Below, piece by piece: positions 1 to 6,164 of a DNA stretch of 15,783 nt. The number at the start of each line of letters is the position of its first letter. Within the stretch, counting starts at the first letter, position 1. Made by a program: the position numbers and the translations under genes. The notes beneath the pieces are model-generated. The model did not search any database. It was given only the letters and a program-made list of their open reading frames with translations, and was not told where the DNA came from. The stretch comes from Erysipelotrichia bacterium (lineage in GTDB: Bacteria; Bacillota_I; Bacilli_A; Erysipelotrichales; Erysipelotrichaceae), in assembly GCA_009916335.1 (NCBI GenBank), contig SAAR01000040.1, positions 1-15,783 of the forward strand. The letters run 5' to 3'.

Positions 1-239
1 TTTTTAAAAATAACATCTGCCCAAATTGTAAAAAAAGTTTTCATTTAACATTTAAATTTTATTTGGTTATTTTTGTTTTTTCATTTATAATAAATCATAT
101 TTTTTCGTATTTTGTTTTTGAAAACTTCTTTTTGGAAATCGTATTCACATTATTCTTATGTGCTGTGCTATTTTTGATGATTCACCATTATTTTGATAGG
201 CTTGTTCATATATTGTTGAAAAGAAAATATTTGAAATAA
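1..239 (+). CDS. C-terminal part of a small zinc-ribbon membrane protein (5' end outside window)
   Basis: An open frame enters from the left edge (first full codon at base 3) and ends at TAA 237-239, giving 78 visible residues. It begins with a CPNC knuckle (ICPNCKKSFHL, bases 15-47). Two hydrophobic stretches follow, separated by a short polar piece (ENFFLE), and a basic tail (LLKRKYLK) closes the protein. A CxxC pair followed by two membrane helices is the layout of the second half of small 'CxxC-20-CxxC' zinc-ribbon membrane proteins (TIGR04104-like). If so, the first CxxC lies upstream of the window. The family is inferred from this layout only. The frame is phenylalanine-rich because the DNA is T-rich, so a chance open frame cannot be fully excluded, but CPNCKK followed by two helices and a basic end argues for a real gene. 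Confidence 0.55.
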   Translation, partial: FKNNICPNCKKSFHLTFKFYLVIFVFSFIINHIFSYFVFENFFLEIVFTLFLCAVLFLMIHHYFDRLVHILLKRKYLK

Positions 240-469
240 TGTCATTCGTTAAAAAATTAATGTAAATGGAATAGAGTTAGAGGTATTAACCAGTTTGTAT
301 TCATGTAGATCTTTCTTAGATGAAAAGAGCAAAAGAAACATTTAATTAAAATAATGATTTACTTTTTGTTTTATATAACACTTTTATAATAGCTTATTAT
401 TTTTAAGATTTATAAAAACGCATAATAATAACGATTCATAAAATTTAAACTTTATATATGGAGGAAAAA

Positions 470-964
470 ATGAAAACGATAATAAAAATATGTGTAGTCT
501 CGCGGATGTTTGTTTGTACTTTTATTGATACATTTGCACAAACAAAAGAAGTGGAAATACAAGATGATGAAGAGGTTTATGTCAATAGTGGCATAGATAC
601 AAGCCCAATTGAAATAAATCACATAAAAGAAAAATTTAAAGAGAAGAATAGATATGTTAACCCAGCAAAATATTTGAGTATAACACACCAGACACAAAAA
701 AATAATTATTATTGTGGGCCATACGCAGCAGCGTTACTAGCTTATTATGAGGATTATATTGATAATGGAGTAATCCCAAATTCTATTCGAGCAAAAGGTA
801 GTACAAGTGCAGGATCTACTTATGGGAATCACTGGGTATTAGCTTATCAAGTTAGAGAAGATAGTGTTGGTAAAGGTTGGTATAAATGCGTAGATAATCA
901 TGGAAGGTATAATGCCATAATCCAAGCAAGTTGGACTGCTGGGAATGGTTGGCTTTCAATATAA
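470..964 (+). CDS. Secreted C39-like cysteine peptidase homologue, unusually short
   Basis: The start at 470 is chosen because GGAGG (460-464) sits 5 bases before it. The in-frame ATG at 458 lies inside that ribosome site. The 164-residue product has a basic start (MKTIIK) and a hydrophobic stretch ending TFAQT, a signal-peptide-like beginning although an internal Ser-Arg breaks the core. From residue 65 it reads like a papain-fold C39-type domain. QTQKNNYYCGPYAAALL (mature N-side of the domain) places the nucleophile Cys at residue 82. GNHWVLAYQ supplies His 121, and CVDNHG supplies Asp 142. The end, YNAIIQASWTAGNGWL, resembles the C-terminal strand region of secreted C39-like proteins. Only 38 residues separate Cys and His, about half of what C39 peptidases usually have, so the centre may be deleted and activity is uncertain. 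It overlaps the next gene and is probably co-transcribed and coupled with it. Confidence 0.6.
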   Translation: MKTIIKICVVSRMFVCTFIDTFAQTKEVEIQDDEEVYVNSGIDTSPIEINHIKEKFKEKNRYVNPAKYLSITHQTQKNNYYCGPYAAALLAYYEDYIDNGVIPNSIRAKGSTSAGSTYGNHWVLAYQVREDSVGKGWYKCVDNHGRYNAIIQASWTAGNGWLSI

Positions 965-1515
965 TGAATAAGAAAAAATATATTTTTATAGTTTCTATTA
1001 TTATAATTAGTATATTGATTGGCCTGTTATACTATTTACTAACAAATTATGAGATTTCCAAAAAAACAATATTATGTGAGGATTATAGTTCTGACTTACA
1101 AATTGAATCTAATTCAGTTTGTAGAAAGTTCTCTAATAAACTTGGTATAAAAAAAGGTGTGTATGTAGAGATACAAAACGATATGGCATATATTATAGCT
1201 GACAATTATTATAATTATTATGATTCTTATTATAATTTTGAAAAAGTATCTACAAAGACTGAACAGATATATGGCTATGATCTAACCATTAACTATTACA
1301 AAAATGATTCTTGGGATGGGATAGGAGAAGTTGGAAAGAACAATCTTGTAACTATTTATTCGTCTTTTCATTTAAGTAAAGATAATCAACATATCATGGG
1401 GTTAGGACCTAATACTTCTTTTGAGTTAAAATCAGAAGAAATAATTGAAAAAGATTATGAAGAAAAGATTAAAACAGAGTTATTTAAAATGATATCCAGA
1501 ATTATTAAAAATTAA
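964..1515 (+). CDS. Single-pass membrane protein of unknown function
   Basis: The start is taken at 964, where the stop of the preceding gene and this ATG overlap as TAATG, which implies translational coupling. An in-frame ATG at 931 would lie inside the upstream gene and place polar residues before the membrane helix. The 183-residue product starts MNKKKY, followed by a strongly hydrophobic helix (residues about 7-27, Ile/Leu-rich). The rest is a polar, tyrosine- and asparagine-rich region of about 150 residues (for example NYYNYYDSYYNF) with two cysteines (CEDYSS and SVCRKF) that could form a disulfide outside the cell. The orientation suggests an extracytoplasmic domain anchored by its N-terminus. 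I do not recognise the family. Coupling to the C39-like secreted protein suggests the two work together, for example as partner or membrane receptor, but this is inference from position only. Confidence 0.6.
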   Translation: MNKKKYIFIVSIIIISILIGLLYYLLTNYEISKKTILCEDYSSDLQIESNSVCRKFSNKLGIKKGVYVEIQNDMAYIIADNYYNYYDSYYNFEKVSTKTEQIYGYDLTINYYKNDSWDGIGEVGKNNLVTIYSSFHLSKDNQHIMGLGPNTSFELKSEEIIEKDYEEKIKTELFKMISRIIKN

Positions 1516-1848
1516 AAAGAGAATTATCTTTAAAACTAAATGAGGGGGTTAAGATTAAACTAAATTCCTAAAATAAAATCATGTAGGATCTCAAAAAACA
1601 TGCTATAAAATGGTATAAAGTATGAAAGATAAAAGAAGATGAGTGCAATCGTTTCCAAAATATTGGAAATACAGGTAGCAATCATCTTTTTTGATATCTA
1701 ATATACTTTAAAATCATGAAATATTTTATGGTATGTTGCTGTAGTAGCAAATAATATGGGTATTTAAGATCATGCGAATATAGTAACACTTGTTTTGATG
1801 CTAAATTTATAAAGCGACTAGATAAAAATGGGTATAAATAGATTTAAA
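1516..1848. other. Gene-free interval with terminator-like hairpin
   Basis: No frame in either direction has a plausible start, ribosome site and length. The interval holds an extended -10-like element (TGGTATAAA, 1611-1619), a two-stage hairpin (1636-1692) and a small perfect stem TTGCT/AGCAA (1736-1750). It lies between the end of the plus-strand gene pair and the end of the minus-strand DUF5662 gene, so it is a convergent intergenic region where transcription from both sides must stop. Confidence 0.6.
1636..1692 (+). terminator. Two-stage hairpin with T-run, terminator or end of a small RNA
   Basis: AAGATGAGTGC (1636-1646) pairs with GCAATCATCTT (1678-1688) with one mismatch. An inner stem TTTCCAA (1652-1658) / TTGGAAA (1663-1669) lies within it. 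The outer arm runs into TTTTTT (1687-1692). It could end the upstream two-gene transcript 120 bases after its last stop, or a short transcript from the extended -10 at 1611-1619. The large internal loop makes it weaker than the other terminators in this window. Confidence 0.4.
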
Positions 1849-2376
1849 TTATTTATTTTTTAATATATCTTTTCTAATATGCTCAATGCTTTTTTCTAAT
1901 CCATGTTCACTTAGGTAGGTTAATAAATGCATAATTAACGCATCTGTTTTAGGGTGAATCATAATATGATCTCGACCACCTAGATAATAGTCTAACGCAC
2001 TACGATCACAATAGGCTTCTTTTTGATAAATCTTAGATGCTGTAACACGATCACAAAACATTTCTACCACATAGTTAACAGGCATTTCTAATGGTTGAAC
2101 GCCATGTATTCCATTATCTAGCCAATATTCCCAATGGTGTTTATTTCTACCTTTGTGGTGTAGCCAACCATTTGAATAGCCCAATACTTCCTTCTCTTTA
2201 TCAATAGGACTTCTATTTCCTTGGAAATATCTTACACCTGCACTAAATTCAACCCATGAGTATTTTGATAAGTCATGAAGAATACCTTGTTTATATAAAC
2301 CACAGCGAAAACATAGTTTTGTTACATTATATTTATGCCTGTTGATTGTTGAAAAATGTCCCCAAAATTTATTCAT
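1849..2376 (-). CDS. DUF5662 family protein (putative metal-binding, catalogue function unknown)
   Basis: The 175-residue protein matches my recollection of the DUF5662 family over its whole length. It opens with FWGHFSTINRHKYNV, followed by CGLYKQGILHDLSKYS with the His-Asp pair (residues 34-35). Then come GNRSPI, GWLHHKGRNKHHWEYW (His 73/74 and 80/81), MPVNYVVEMFCDR and a helical C-terminus. The HD dyad and paired histidines look like a metal site of an HD-domain-like fold, but no reaction is established that I know of. The start is supported by AGGTGAGG just upstream on the minus strand (within 2379-2390). A good promoter lies at 2401-2429 (minus). The gene is monocistronic and divergent from the dehydrogenase operon. 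No truncation is seen; the length is normal for the family. Confidence 0.8.
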   Translation of the reverse strand: MNKFWGHFSTINRHKYNVTKLCFRCGLYKQGILHDLSKYSWVEFSAGVRYFQGNRSPIDKEKEVLGYSNGWLHHKGRNKHHWEYWLDNGIHGVQPLEMPVNYVVEMFCDRVTASKIYQKEAYCDRSALDYYLGGRDHIMIHPKTDALIMHLLTYLSEHGLEKSIEHIRKDILKNK

Positions 2377-2400
2377 GTTTACCTCACCTTTATCTAAATT

Positions 2401-2429
2401 ATTTTACCATTTTGCAACGATCCTTACAA
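2401..2429 (-). promoter_or_regulatory. Sigma-A-type promoter of the DUF5662 gene
   Basis: Read on the minus strand, -35 TTGTAA (2424-2429) is followed by a 17-base spacer and -10 TAAAAT (2401-2406). TGG directly precedes the -10, making an extended -10. It lies 25 bases ahead of the start codon. Confidence 0.6.
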
Positions 2430-2469
2430 CTGATGCAAAATTGAACTTTTTAAATTTTTACCAATGCGA

Positions 2470-2475
2470 TATAAT
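2470..2475 (+). promoter_or_regulatory. -10 element of the dehydrogenase-TetR operon
   Basis: A consensus TATAAT lies 24 bases before the chosen start codon and 10 bases before the ribosome site AAGGAG (2485-2490). No convincing -35 is seen at 16-18 bases; TTGAAC at 2441-2446 is 23 bases away. The weak -35 suggests activation or regulation. Confidence 0.4.
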
Positions 2476-2499
2476 GATAAAAATAAGGAGCGTGTGTTT

Positions 2500-3426
2500 A
2501 TGAGCAAGAAAAGAAAAGTTGTCATTATCGGTGCAGGTCATGTGGGAAGTCATGTTGCAATGTCTTTGTCAATGTATGGGATATGTGATGAAATCGTATT
2601 GATTGATATTGATGTTGAAAAAGCAGAAAGTCATGCAAAAGATATAGCTGATGTTACTTCGTTAATGCCCCAGCCAGTTGTTATAAAGAAAGGGTGTTAT
2701 GATGCTTGTGATGATGCAGATATAGTGATTATTAGTATTGGTGTATCAAGGAAAGCAGGACAAACTAGACTAGATATGTTAGATGATACGCTTGTTATTA
2801 TGAATGATGTTATGCCAAAACTTTGCGCGACTAAATTTAATGGCATTGTTTTAACCATTTCAAATCCAGCCGATATTATTGCCCATTATGCCTATACACA
2901 TGCTCATTATCCTAAAGAAAAAGTATTTGGAACAGGCACAGCATTAGACACTGTGCGTCTTAAAAGAACTTTATCAGAATTAAGTGGAATCGATCAAAGA
3001 AATATTTCTTGTATTAGTCTAGGAGAGCATGGAAATTCTTCAATGATTCCTTTTTCCAGAGTGATGATCGCTGGAAAATATTTTAATGAATTCTCTAATA
3101 TTGATAAAGAAATCGTCTTAGAGAGAACACGCATGATTGGCAATGAAATTATTGAAGGGAAGGGATCGACAGAATTTGGTATTGGGCTTGTCGCTGCTGA
3201 TATGTGTAAAGCAATATTGAATGATGAAAAACGCATTTTACCTGCCTCTGCATTATTAGAAGGGGAATATGGACTACATGATTTGCATATTGGTGTACCT
3301 GTTCTTTTAGGAAGTGAAGGAATCGAATCAGTGATTGAATATGATTTAAGTGAAGAAGAATTAGCACAGTTAAAAGAATCGGCTAAGATCATAGTTGATT
3401 ACAATCAAAGAGCAAAGGAGAAATAA
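2500..3426 (+). CDS. Lactate/malate dehydrogenase family enzyme (NAD-dependent)
   Basis: The start at 2500 follows AAGGAG (2485-2490) by 9 bases. The in-frame ATG at 2464 overlaps the -10 element and has no ribosome site. The 308 residues cover the full L-LDH/MDH fold. A Rossmann motif GAGHVGS (11-17) and LIDID at the end of strand 2, whose acidic residue favours NAD, come first. The active loop is GVSRKAGQTRLDML, with Arg90 as the catalytic Arg109 equivalent. Asp150/Arg153 lie in GTALDTVR, the catalytic His is 177 in LGEHGNSS, and Thr224 lies in STEFGI. The enzyme should interconvert a 2-oxo acid and an L-2-hydroxy acid in the cytoplasm. The residue that sets specificity (position 102 in LDH numbering) is Arg84, as in malate dehydrogenases, not the Gln of lactate dehydrogenases; the rest of the loop is LDH-like. 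Substrate is therefore uncertain. It is the first gene of an operon with a TetR regulator one base downstream of its stop. Confidence 0.88.
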   Translation: MSKKRKVVIIGAGHVGSHVAMSLSMYGICDEIVLIDIDVEKAESHAKDIADVTSLMPQPVVIKKGCYDACDDADIVIISIGVSRKAGQTRLDMLDDTLVIMNDVMPKLCATKFNGIVLTISNPADIIAHYAYTHAHYPKEKVFGTGTALDTVRLKRTLSELSGIDQRNISCISLGEHGNSSMIPFSRVMIAGKYFNEFSNIDKEIVLERTRMIGNEIIEGKGSTEFGIGLVAADMCKAILNDEKRILPASALLEGEYGLHDLHIGVPVLLGSEGIESVIEYDLSEEELAQLKESAKIIVDYNQRAKEK

Positions 3427-3427
3427 G

Positions 3428-3985
3428 ATGAGTCAAATCACAAAAGATGCACTAAAACAATCGTTCATGCAATTGTTAGAAGAAAAGACATTAGATAGTA
3501 TTAAAGTGAAAGACATCGTATCACGTTGCAGTGTTAATCGAAATACGTTTTATTATCATTTTCATGATATTTATGAATTAATGGATTACATCTTTACAAG
3601 TGAAGCAGAACAATTGATAACACTAAATAAAGTAGAAGAAAACTGGCAAGAAAGTTTTACGAATATATGCAATTATTTATTAACGCATAAGAAGATGATT
3701 TATCATGTTTATTTCTCAATTAATCGCGAACAATTAGAAAAATATTTATATGATGTTGTGAGTGATGTGCTATTAAAAATCATTCATTACGAAGTGAAGG
3801 ATAAAAAGATCAGTGAACAAACCTGTAAGATTCTTTGTGATTTCTTTAAATATGCATTGGTTGGTATGTTTTTAGAATGGATTAGAGAAGGAATGAAAGA
3901 AAAGGTAGAAGATATTCTTTATAAAATAGAATTAGTTTTTGATGGTAGTATTGAACATATCTTGTTGAATTGTGAAGGAAAATAG
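3428..3985 (+). CDS. TetR/AcrR family transcriptional regulator (DhaS-like)
   Basis: The start at 3428 has AAAGGAG (3414-3420) 7 bases upstream, inside the end of the dehydrogenase gene; one base separates the two genes. The 185-residue protein has an N-terminal TetR helix-turn-helix (residues about 8-52: VKDIVSRCSVNRNTFYYHF, then HDIYELMDYIF). A helical ligand-binding and dimerisation domain follows. The C-terminal pattern (FFKYALVGMFLEWIREGM) resembles the TetR_C domain of DhaS-like regulators. It probably binds a palindrome in a nearby promoter and is released by a small ligand. The MmpL operon beginning 115 bases downstream is the most likely target by analogy with TetR-efflux pairs. Its own operon with the dehydrogenase is another possibility. 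Neither can be shown from sequence alone. Confidence 0.88.
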   Translation: MSQITKDALKQSFMQLLEEKTLDSIKVKDIVSRCSVNRNTFYYHFHDIYELMDYIFTSEAEQLITLNKVEENWQESFTNICNYLLTHKKMIYHVYFSINREQLEKYLYDVVSDVLLKIIHYEVKDKKISEQTCKILCDFFKYALVGMFLEWIREGMKEKVEDILYKIELVFDGSIEHILLNCEGK

Positions 3986-4004
3986 ATTTAGGCAAAATGA
4001 GGAA

Positions 4005-4036
4005 GATGCACAAAATTTGTGCATCTCTTTTATTTT
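4005..4036 (+). terminator. Rho-independent terminator of the dehydrogenase-TetR operon
   Basis: GATGCACAAA (4005-4014) and TTTGTGCATC (4016-4025) form a perfect inverted repeat around one base (about 8 bp of stem with a 5-base loop in practice). It is followed by the T-rich tract TCTTTTATTTT. It lies 19 bases after the TetR stop and separates that operon from the MmpL operon. Confidence 0.85.
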
Positions 4037-4041
4037 GTCTA

Positions 4042-4069
4042 TTTATAAATTTTTAAAGCTTTCTATAAT
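4042..4069 (+). promoter_or_regulatory. Putative promoter of the MmpL operon
   Basis: A consensus -10 TATAAT (4064-4069) lies 30 bases before the start codon. The best -35 is the poor TTTATA at 4042-4047 (16-base spacer). The palindrome AAAGCTTT (4055-4062) abuts the -10 and could be part of a repressor site, though an 8-base palindrome may be chance. Confidence 0.4.
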
Positions 4070-4099
4070 AAACGTAAGTTAAGCAAAGGGGGAAAAGTG

Positions 4100-6163
4100 A
4101 TGCTAAACTTTGGTAAAAAAGTAGTAAAAAATAAAATACCGATTTTAATTGTCAGTGTCTTATTGCTCATACCTTCTATTATTGGTATGGCAGCAACAAG
4201 AGTGAATTACGATATGCTTTCCTATCTGCCTTCGGATATAGAAACAATGAAAGGACAGGATATTTTACAAGAAGATTTTGGTAAAGGTGCTTTTTCATTG
4301 TTCATGGTAGAGGATATGAGTGAACAAGATGTGGCTAAACTAAAGTCAAAAATTGAAAAAGTAAAACATGTAGATTCAGTGATTTGGTACGATACACTAT
4401 CTGATATTAGTGTACCGATGTCATTGTTGCCTGATGATATTTATGAAGCGTTTAATCAAGGTGATACGACAATGATGGCGATTTTCTTTGATACAACTAC
4501 ATCAGCAGATGAAACAATGAATGCGATTAATGAGATTAAATCCATTGGCAATGAACAATGTTTTTTGAGTGGTATGAGTGCCGTTGTGAATGATACAAAG
4601 CAGTTAACGCAACAAGAAGAACCGATTTATATTTTGATTGCTGTGGTATTGTCATCTATTATTCTAGCGTTATTTATGGATTCTTATTTAGTTCCTATCT
4701 TTTTCTTATTAAGTATAGGAATGGCAATTTTATATAACTTAGGAAGTAATTATTTCATTGGGGAAGTTTCTTATATAACAAAAGCATTAGCCGCAGTCTT
4801 GCAGTTAGGTGTTACGATGGATTATTCGATTTTCTTGTGGCATAGCTATAAAGAGATGGAAGAAGTACATCAAGATCGTCATGAAGCAATGGCATATGCG
4901 ATTAAAAATACAATCACATCAGTAGCAGGAAGTTCATTAACAACCGTAGCTGGATTTATTGCTTTATGTTTTATGAGTTTTACTTTGGGTAGTAACTTAG
5001 GAATTGTTATGGCGAAAGGTGTCATCTTTGGTGTCATTGGTTGTGTTACTATTTTACCTGCCATGATTTTAGTATTTGATAAAGCGTTGGATAAAACAAC
5101 CCATAAACCATTAATGCCAAAGATGGACAAGTTTGCAAGTTGGATTACGGCTCATTATAAAGTATTTATTTGTATCTTTTTAATTCTCTTATTACCAGCA
5201 TTATATGGTTACAAACATACAAAAGTGTATTATGACTTAAGTGCAACTTTACCGAAAGATTTGGATAGTGTTAAAGCGAATAAGAAATTAGCAGATGAGT
5301 TTGATATGAATTCTACGCATATGATTTTGATTAATGCTGATGTGAAACAAAGCGATGTAAAAACGATGAGTGAACAAATGAAAAAAGTAAAAGGTGTGAA
5401 AACAGTGCTTGGCTTAGATGCCATGCTTGGTAATAGCATTCCTGAAACAATGATTCCTGAACAAGTGAAAAGTTTATTGAAGAGTGATCACTATCAGTTG
5501 ATGTTAGTAACGAGTGAATATGCCATTGCCTCTGATGAGGTTAATCATCAAATTAGTGAATTAAATACGTTAGTTAAAAAATACGATAAAGGTGGTATGG
5601 TGATTGGGGAAGCCCCTTGTACCAAAGATTTAATTGAAATTACCGATGAAGATTTCAAGATGGTTAGTGTTGTTTCTATTGGGGCAATCTTTGTGATTAT
5701 CTTATTGTTGTTAAAATCCATCAGTCTACCAATTGTCCTTGTGAGTGTGATTGAAGTAGCAATCTTTATTAATATGGGTATTCCTTATTATACAGGAGTT
5801 AGTATTCCTTTCATTGCATCGGTGGTCATCGGTACGATTCAATTAGGGGCAACGGTTGACTATGCTATTTTGATGACAACAAGATTTAGAATGGAAAGAC
5901 GTTTAGGCAAAGAGAAAAAAGAAGCGTTGGATATTGCCCTTGCTCAATCCATTCCATCCATCATTGTAAGTGCTTTAGGTTTCTTTGCGGCTACCTTTGG
6001 GGTTGGCTTATATTCCAATGTGGATATGATTTCAACACTTTGTACGCTAATGGCAAGAGGAGCTATTGTCAGTATGTTAATGGTTATCTTTGTATTACCA
6101 TCAATGTTTATGGTGTTTGATAAATTTATTAATAAGAAAATTATTAAAGAGATAGGAGAGTAA
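4100..6163 (+). CDS. MmpL/RND superfamily transporter
   Basis: The ATG at 4100 has AGGGGG (4087-4092) at ideal distance; the GTG one codon earlier is less likely. The 687-residue protein has the two-fold repeated RND layout: one helix, a large extracytoplasmic loop, then a block of five helices, all repeated. Each block carries the proton-relay Asp-Tyr of MmpL proteins: LQLGVTMDYSIFLWH (Asp241/Tyr242) and IQLGATVDYAILMTTRF (Asp587/Tyr588). The symmetric Gly-x-x-x-Asp-Tyr motifs and the MARGAIVSMLMVIFVLPS end are typical. It should export a lipid-like or amphipathic substrate using the proton gradient. The cargo is unknown. At about 690 residues it is near the small end for the family. It is followed after one base by a secreted heptad-repeat protein that is probably its extracytoplasmic partner. 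Confidence 0.92.
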   Translation: MLNFGKKVVKNKIPILIVSVLLLIPSIIGMAATRVNYDMLSYLPSDIETMKGQDILQEDFGKGAFSLFMVEDMSEQDVAKLKSKIEKVKHVDSVIWYDTLSDISVPMSLLPDDIYEAFNQGDTTMMAIFFDTTTSADETMNAINEIKSIGNEQCFLSGMSAVVNDTKQLTQQEEPIYILIAVVLSSIILALFMDSYLVPIFFLLSIGMAILYNLGSNYFIGEVSYITKALAAVLQLGVTMDYSIFLWHSYKEMEEVHQDRHEAMAYAIKNTITSVAGSSLTTVAGFIALCFMSFTLGSNLGIVMAKGVIFGVIGCVTILPAMILVFDKALDKTTHKPLMPKMDKFASWITAHYKVFICIFLILLLPALYGYKHTKVYYDLSATLPKDLDSVKANKKLADEFDMNSTHMILINADVKQSDVKTMSEQMKKVKGVKTVLGLDAMLGNSIPETMIPEQVKSLLKSDHYQLMLVTSEYAIASDEVNHQISELNTLVKKYDKGGMVIGEAPCTKDLIEITDEDFKMVSVVSIGAIFVIILLLLKSISLPIVLVSVIEVAIFINMGIPYYTGVSIPFIASVVIGTIQLGATVDYAILMTTRFRMERRLGKEKKEALDIALAQSIPSIIVSALGFFAATFGVGLYSNVDMISTLCTLMARGAIVSMLMVIFVLPSMFMVFDKFINKKIIKEIGE

Positions 6164-6164
6164 C

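Noticed and set aside
240..457. A gene or strong promoter ahead of the C39-like gene
   Set aside because: TATAAT at 385-390 has no acceptable -35 at 16-18 bases, and every frame is soon closed by stops. In such AT-rich DNA a lone TATAAT is weak evidence.
452..697. Minus-strand frame opposite the C39-like gene
   Set aside because: Low-complexity Phe/Tyr/Ile translation with no ribosome site. It is a shadow of the plus-strand gene and its leader.
2994..3392. Minus-strand frames within the dehydrogenase gene
   Set aside because: They lie entirely inside a gene with strong family motifs in the plus-strand frame. No ribosome site or family signal is seen.
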